DNA from: Helicoverpa zea
Lineage: Eukaryota; Arthropoda; Insecta; Lepidoptera; Noctuidae
NCBI RefSeq assembly: GCF_022581195.2
Contig: NC_061459.1
Coordinates: 6,944,001 to 7,008,000, forward strand
DNA: 64,000 bases
Direction of reading: 5' to 3'
Shown here: positions 60,201-64,000 of the stretch, one piece after another
How the letters are laid out: each line of letters begins with the position of its first letter
Numbering within the stretch: position 1 is the stretch's first letter
Program-made: the position numbers and the translations under genes
The notes under the pieces: generated by a model
The model's database searches: none
The model's input: the letters and a program-made list of their open reading frames with translations, nothing else
What the model was told of the DNA's origin: nothing

Positions 60201-62586
60201 AAACTCTAGTTCTAACCTTTTTCTAAGGTTTCCTGAAACCTCAGTAACTTCTGTGTATTGACAACAAAGGAAAAACTTTTAAAGCCTTTTAATCCGAACA
60301 ATGATCTTGAGATATTATACTGTTAAGTAAGCGTTTGTGTATCAGGATACAAGTCCATGCAGTTACTTGTCCCGTAAATTAGAATAATGTAGGCATTACT
60401 GCAAAAGTGTAATTTTACAATAGGAAGTAATATGCTCCTTGGGTTTATTTATTCTAGAAAAAGAAGTACCTACTTCGCCAAAACTGGTAGCATCATCATA
60501 ATTGATTTAGTGGCAAGAAATGCTTTTTACTTTTTTCTTGTTCTTTCCGAAAAGACAAATAGCTTATACGAGTAATTTAACAACAGAATACTCCCTTACA
60601 TGAGTATTTGTGTAGGTACTGAAACGTACGTAATAAATAGTCAACTATTTGATATCTGCTAGGTTGTCATCAAAGCCAAGAGTCCGCTCTGAACTTCTCA
60701 TCATCATGATCTAAGGCTAATGCGTCAGCTACCAAGTCATAAGCCTAGCCTTTGCCTAATAGGTTGGGATTGGCTTCCAGTCCAACTGGATGCAACTGGG
60801 TCCAGTTATCCGGGTTATAAATTCGGTATATATATATGACAAGACAGATTTTCTCGCTTCCTACTACCCCTAAAAACTGCCAGACACATTCAATTTGAAA
60901 ATCAGGACCTATCATTTAAATTAGCCATCGGAACAAGCTGGAACTAGTTTAATTATAAAGAAAATGACCCATGCTGAACCGGTGTGCCCAGCGCTGCTTA
61001 ACCTGTGAACAATTGTCCTGTGGGATTGTTACATAGCCTTCGTGGGAAATTAGTGACTATAATAATTCCACAATTTGCGATGGTCAGCGTGGAAATCAAT
61101 GATGGTTTATTACCTAAGGAAAACAAGACATTACTAAGTTTTCAGTGTGCTTTTATACAAGCTGTTGATTTGCATCCGTGCCATATTCAAGGACGTAATT
61201 ATGCTAATGATTGTCGCCCCAAATCAACAAAAAAATTGGTACGTAATTTTTTTTTTTAATTATTTTTTTCGGAATTCCGTCAATGTCATCTAGCCGTATT
61301 TAAACTTGGCGCGTGTGTTACTGGCCTTAAAACCGTGCTGCGCCCTCACACAAACGCAAACACAAAGCATACGCAACGTTTATTCATAAATTTCATTCAT
61401 AAAATTGGATTATTTCTGAAATACTTCGACATTACAATGACAAAAAAAGCAGTGCATATTAGTTACTTCCCGTCTACTGTAGTTCCAATCGATTATTTAC
61501 GTATTGTATGTCCTCCTCCTGAAGTATGGCACAAATGCAAATCAACAACTTGTATATGCCCATATTTGTATTCCTCCGATAGATATTGGTTCTTTGTTGC
61601 TCATCGACAGTTTTCTAAGACTTGATCATTATATGCTCATTTAGCCAATTCATTCTCAATACCTTTATTTATTTGTAAGTATAACGTCATCGCATAGAAG
61701 ATACTATTCTTCAACAGCGTCTATTGCACTTTATTTTTGACATTTCAAACTCGTTCATATTTACCTGATATATTCTAAATGTAAACAACGTAAAACTCTG
61801 CTTACGCTCTCTTCATTTATTTTTTACATAAGTAAAAAACAATATCATATTCTTTTTTTTTGTTTTATAAAACTAAACATGTACTACATACACTACAAAA
61901 TGAGTAATAATCAGTGAATGACTCGAAAATTATCAATTTTAATAATAAATAGTCTTTTTTATTTTCTTCATTTCTTTTATCAGTATTAAATAAGAAAATA
62001 TTTACAGAACCCATTATTTTGTACAAATCAGTTAAAAAAAAAACATAAAAACAGCTTTAAGCAAATAATTTTAATAATCTTAAGATTGAGAACAACCTCT
62101 ACATTGAGCGCTACGCCCGCCGCGTCGTAGCCGTAACCGCTACGTAAGTTTTACGGAGTCGTAACCTCGTAGCGCTACGACAATATGCTCGCACAGATTT
62201 ATTCATGTTTCTTGAACGGTTAAGTATTTAAGTACCGTTTAACACTCAAATGTGGCTTAAATATACAGGATTTTACGATTATAATAGGCATTATATCGAA
62301 ATGTCAAGTAAACGAAGAAAGAATGATGCCGTCGGTCAAACTTTTTTGAGTACTTACGTTGCAAATTCATGGATGGCGGGAAGATGTGATGGTTTCGCAT
62401 GGCAGCGTCCTGCGGGCGCGCACACTGTGGTGGCGGAGGCTGGTAGCGCATGCCTTGGTATCGGTAGGCCGCCTGAGACATCTGGCCGCACGAAGCCAGC
62501 TCGCCCCAGGACAGCTCGCCGCCGCCCGAGCCCAAACATCCTCCTTCGAAGCCGCCGCCGGCGCCGCTCAGGTATCCGTACTCCAT
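33040..62586 (-). CDS. Phox2: Paired-like homeobox transcription factor, Phox2 type, complete
   Basis: Four coding exons: 62586-62358, 53470-53274, 38399-38177 and 33245-33040 (TAA), with canonical borders and matching phases, giving 284 residues. The N-terminus MEYGYLSG resembles vertebrate Phox2 (ME/DYSYLN). Upstream of the homeodomain come LPYKVYGGHEG and [20 protein letters not shown], a near-exact Phox2 signature. The homeodomain continues ETHYPDIYTREEIAMKIDLT, EARVQ and VWFQNRRAKFRKQE, with Gln at position 50. The intron between positions 46 and 47 is the classic paired-class site. The C-terminus LAKTNNHLF recalls the vertebrate ending LKTNLF. Phox2 proteins are nuclear TAAT-binding activators that specify visceral and noradrenergic neurons in vertebrates; the fly relative is PHDP. 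Introns of about 9, 15 and 5 kb suggest a large regulatory domain. The start at 62586 is preferred over an in-frame ATG at 62604 because MEYGYL matches the family start. Confidence 0.92.
34288..34593 (+). pseudogene. RTE-like non-LTR retrotransposon, C-terminal fragment of ORF
   Basis: In shifting frames the plus strand reads DVADKMQEKRLRWYGHVKRS, then GQRRKGRLKPWWLNVVMNDM and finally IRKADPVTRRDKR plus TAA. These are the stereotyped C-terminal blocks of RTE-type reverse transcriptase proteins. At least one frameshift and an early TGA break it, so it is a dead fragment. Confidence 0.75.
34640..35240 (-). pseudogene. R1/Jockey-type non-LTR retrotransposon, C-terminal fragment
   Basis: Minus strand reads SSEDTVEHTVQVCTAWERYR, then AIGSGDLSRPSLVQAMV and FCEAVMLEKETAERLR. 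These match the usual 'DTxEHTL..C..W...R' and 'FCE.VM..KE.AER' blocks at the end of R1-clade polyproteins as I know them. Frameshifts are present. It lies head-on to the RTE fragment within the same hAT-like element. Confidence 0.7.
36118..36262 (+). repeat. Diverged RTE-type repeat fragment
   Basis: Starts TACTAGCTGATTCCGCATAT and contains AATAATCTAAATCGGCCCAT, resembling the start and the 'aaatcggt' block of the repeat at 11862. Heavily decayed, inside Phox2 intron 3. Confidence 0.4.
38177..38399 (-). CDS. Phox2: Phox2 exon 3, rest of homeodomain and proline-rich region
   Basis: Begins VWFQNRRAKFRKQERLAQQK, then a Lys/Pro/Ala/His-rich stretch (SPAASPHPPSAPAPQPAHHA) ending AGRY. The frame stays open through the intron's start (RK then TGA), but the strong GTAAGT donor at 38176-38171 and the perfect phase with the last exon support splicing there. 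Confidence 0.88.
42795..43270 (+). repeat. Lepidopteran interspersed repeat with internal duplication
   Basis: Contains ATTCACTTATTCACTGACTC, AATGGTCGTATTGACTTGAA and two diverged blocks of AAAAATCTGAAAA(T/C)GGCCAAGTGTGA at about 43069 and 43224. I recognise the CCAAGTGTGAGTCGG core as a high-copy lepidopteran sequence; its transposon class is not clear to me. Confidence 0.55.
43476..43864. repeat. Foldback element, arms of about 170 bases
   Basis: Left arm 43476-43647 and right arm 43696-43864 are reverse complements with a few small gaps, around a loop of about 48 bases. The arms include GACTGCCAAGTTCGATAATA and its complement. This is a foldback or long-TIR element; target duplications were not found. 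Confidence 0.75.
43818..44285 (+). repeat. Tandem duplication of a 235-base unit
   Basis: Bases 43818-44050 recur at 44053-44285, apparently without differences. The unit starts inside the right arm of the foldback (AACTTGGCAGTCTTTCACAT) and ends GGGCACGAGCCCTC. A two-base TG spacer lies between copies. An assembly artefact is possible. Confidence 0.85.
45448..45602. repeat. Near-perfect hairpin with a second nested-motif hairpin
   Basis: Arms 45448-45500 and 45509-45561 are perfect complements (53 bases) around the 8-base loop TTCGATAT. Immediately after, TGTCTATTTGTTATC and its complement form a second hairpin at 45565-45602 with loop ATATAGAA, almost the first loop inverted. Confidence 0.88.
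51015..51245. mobile_element. 231-base MITE with 60-base perfect terminal inverted repeats, copy 2
   Basis: Same length, same orientation and, by eye, same sequence as 30095-30325. It is inserted in Phox2 intron 2. Left flank ...TTCAT and right flank GTGGC differ from copy 1, so these are independent insertions rather than a segmental duplication. Confidence 0.9.
53274..53470 (-). CDS. Phox2: Phox2 exon 2, homeodomain positions 1-46
   Basis: Acceptor CACAG, then PGLPYKVYGGHEGSLTEKRK and the first 46 homeodomain residues ending EARVQ. Donor GTTCGT, weaker than consensus at its +3 to +6 positions but supported by the exact homeodomain join. Confidence 0.93.
53471..62357. other. Phox2 intron 1
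   Basis: 8.9 kb. GC-rich, CpG-rich patches at 54955-55170, 55500-55640 (with a run of 14 C at 55603-55616), 56040-56120 and 57650-57940. Short ACTAT microsatellite near 56872-56890, a small hairpin at 59763-59800 and a lepidopteran repeat piece at 60715-60810. Several open frames in the GC-rich patches lack protein resemblance and were rejected. Confidence 0.55.
60715..60812 (+). repeat. Lepidopteran interspersed repeat fragment
   Basis: Contains CCTTTGCCTAATAGGTTGGG, then ATTGGCTTCCAGTCCAACTGGATGC, closely resembling a high-copy lepidopteran sequence I recall (GGGTCGGCTTCCAGTCTAAC..GGATG). The class is uncertain. Confidence 0.5.
62358..62586 (-). CDS. Phox2: Phox2 coding exon 1
   Basis: Encodes MEYGYLSGAGGGFEGGCLGS and a Gly/Gln/Pro-rich N-terminal region ending FPPSMNLQ. 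It ends in phase 1 with donor GTAAGT. Confidence 0.85.
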
Positions 62587-63050
62587 GGCGTTCAGCAACA
62601 ACACCGGCTATCTACCCAAACACCCTGACATGTGCTCCAACAAGACCCGGAATTAAAATTTTGCGTAAAATAACAATATAGTGGTGCGAAAGCGCCGCGC
62701 CGCGCGGGGCGCGTGCGTCTTGTGTCGGAGGGAGCCACGCGAAGGCTCACAGCCGCATAATTGGATGAGCCGCGACTATATCGAATTATGCCGATTACAG
62801 ATGGTATCGGATCCCAACGATAGTTTTTGCCGGCGCGGAGGACCGCGCGCTCGCCCCACTTGAAATCGAATGATAAGCCTAATTCAATAAGGACGATCCT
62901 CGAGGACGGGGCGGGGCGCGCACCCCCGGCGGCCGGCCAATGGTCGGTGCCAGCGGCGCAGAGCAGCCACCTGATTGGTCGGCGCCGTACCCCCTCTCCG
63001 CGCCGTGACTCGGGGGTGCGTGTCACGACACTTGTCTACTTTTCTTTTCG
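62587..63050 (-). promoter_or_regulatory. Phox2 promoter and 5' UTR region, GC-rich with CCAAT motifs
   Basis: GC-rich, CpG-rich block directly upstream of the ATG. The minus strand has CCAAT at 62978-62974 within CCGACCAATCAGG, and another ATTGG/CCAAT overlap at 62937-62943. No convincing TATA box was found. The start site cannot be placed from sequence. Confidence 0.45.
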
Positions 63051-63548
63051 CCGACAGTTCCTTTGTCATTGAGGAAAATAAAAAAGTTGTAATTAACGAT
63101 CCAGGTAGGTACCTACTTAACGAATGACTGTAGGTAGGTATTTAATCTGCAACTTTGTTTCATAGAATAATATTTAGTTAATTAATAAAAAAGTAACGAA
63201 GCCAAAGTATCATTCATTAATTAAATATTTATACAAAAAATAACCACATTTAAAAAATATATATTTACCACACTTATATTTTTAGAAAGCCTCGTTTCGC
63301 ATTTTTTAAGCATGTTTTGTTTTTCGCATTACTTATTAAACTTTTAAGTTGTACGGACATTTTTTATACAGTTATATGAATGTATGATAAGAGAATAATG
63401 ATCACAGTAATCGGAAATTAAATTAATTAGCAAATATTTTTGTTTATAACACCAACATATTTACCTTAAAAACATTCCAGAAGCCAAACACACCAATTAT
63501 ATAAATCTGGAACCAGCCAGCGTAATAAAACGGAATCATTTCATTTAG

Positions 63549-64000
63549 TTTCGGTTCCTTTGGGATAACTCGATAACTGATAAAGTTCTTCAAGGGAACT
63601 CCCCGCGTGGTAAGACCCGGCCGAGACTACGACTGCGCGCTGAATAAGTAAAGACAAGAAATGCTAATGTGACCTTTCTAGCCTTTACGTTTTTAATTCT
63701 AATTTAGTTTTATAGACAAAATATTTGAAAGGGAAAGTTTTGAAACTGGCACATACTTAGGTCTATTAATTACCTCCGTATTTTTAATTGGACTGCTTCT
63801 AAAGTACCTAAGTATAGATTGGTGTGTGTGTGTGAAAAAAAAATATAATTGAACACTTATGATCTTAATTTGTAATACATTGAAAAAATCCTGATTTCGG
63901 TTCCTGAGGGATAACTCGATAACTGATAAAGTTCTTTAAGGGAACTCCCCGCGTGGTAAGACCCGGCCGAACCGAGACTACGACTGCGCGCTGAATAAGA
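63549..64000 (+). repeat. Direct repeat pair of about 100 bases reaching the window edge
   Basis: TTCGGTTCCTTTGGGATAAC... at 63549-63648 recurs at 63895-63999, spaced 346 bases. They differ by a few substitutions and a 5-base insert (CCGAACCGAGAC versus CCGAGAC). Shared core: CTCCCCGCGTGGTAAGACCC. More copies may lie beyond the window. Confidence 0.8.

Noticed and set aside
61005..61625. Two consecutive plus-strand open frames of 84 and 96 residues
   Set aside because: No similarity to known proteins that I recognise, no splice link between them, and AT-rich codon use like the surrounding intron.
62587..62604. Upstream in-frame ATG of Phox2 adding MLLLNA
   Set aside because: MEYGYL at 62586 matches the conserved family start, so the longer start is less likely.

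Overview
The window looks like nuclear DNA of a moth or butterfly (Lepidoptera). It is AT-rich, with long introns and short 'tacctacc' runs typical of the order. It carries several repeat types I associate with Lepidoptera. Its one Sep15-family gene has cysteine in place of selenocysteine, as in insects that have lost Sec. No bacterial or viral genes, CRISPR arrays or rRNA genes were seen. Exon boundaries were derived by hand from GT/AG sites, reading phase and remembered family proteins; no transcript or database was used.

Layout. (1) 1-1652, plus: the last six coding exons of the nucleotide-excision-repair factor XPC. (2) 3028-10677, minus: a complete five-LIM muscle protein gene (Mlp84B type), convergent with XPC. 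It has two alternative versions of two LIM2 exons and a splice donor that contains an in-frame stop. A complete intronless SELENOF gene (3548-4066, plus) lies inside its last intron. A TATA/initiator promoter is predicted near 10998, with a MEF2-type site upstream. (3) About 11.2-25.4 kb: no convincing gene, only repeats. (4) 25686-27376, minus: a complete muscle protein 20 (calponin family) gene with a textbook TATA/initiator pair. (5) 33040-62586, minus: a complete paired-like homeobox gene of the Phox2 type, four coding exons over 29.5 kb. Its introns hold transposons, hairpins, a tandem duplication and GC-rich islands. (6) 62.6-64.0 kb: Phox2 upstream region with CCAAT motifs and a direct repeat that reaches the window edge.

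Two muscle structural genes (Mlp84B, Mp20) share the minus strand about 15 kb apart, followed by a developmental regulator in a large non-coding domain. Mobile DNA is well resolved. There is a 1.56-kb hAT-like element with an exact 8-bp target duplication, carrying pieces of two unrelated non-LTR retrotransposons in opposite orientations. A 384-bp MITE family has 3-bp target duplications and one copy nested in another. Two 231-bp MITE copies with perfect 60-bp terminal inverted repeats appear identical and lie 21 kb apart.

The observations most worth following up are the frame-enforced alternative LIM2 exons, the stop codon built into the LIM1 splice donor, the nested SELENOF, and the composite hAT element.
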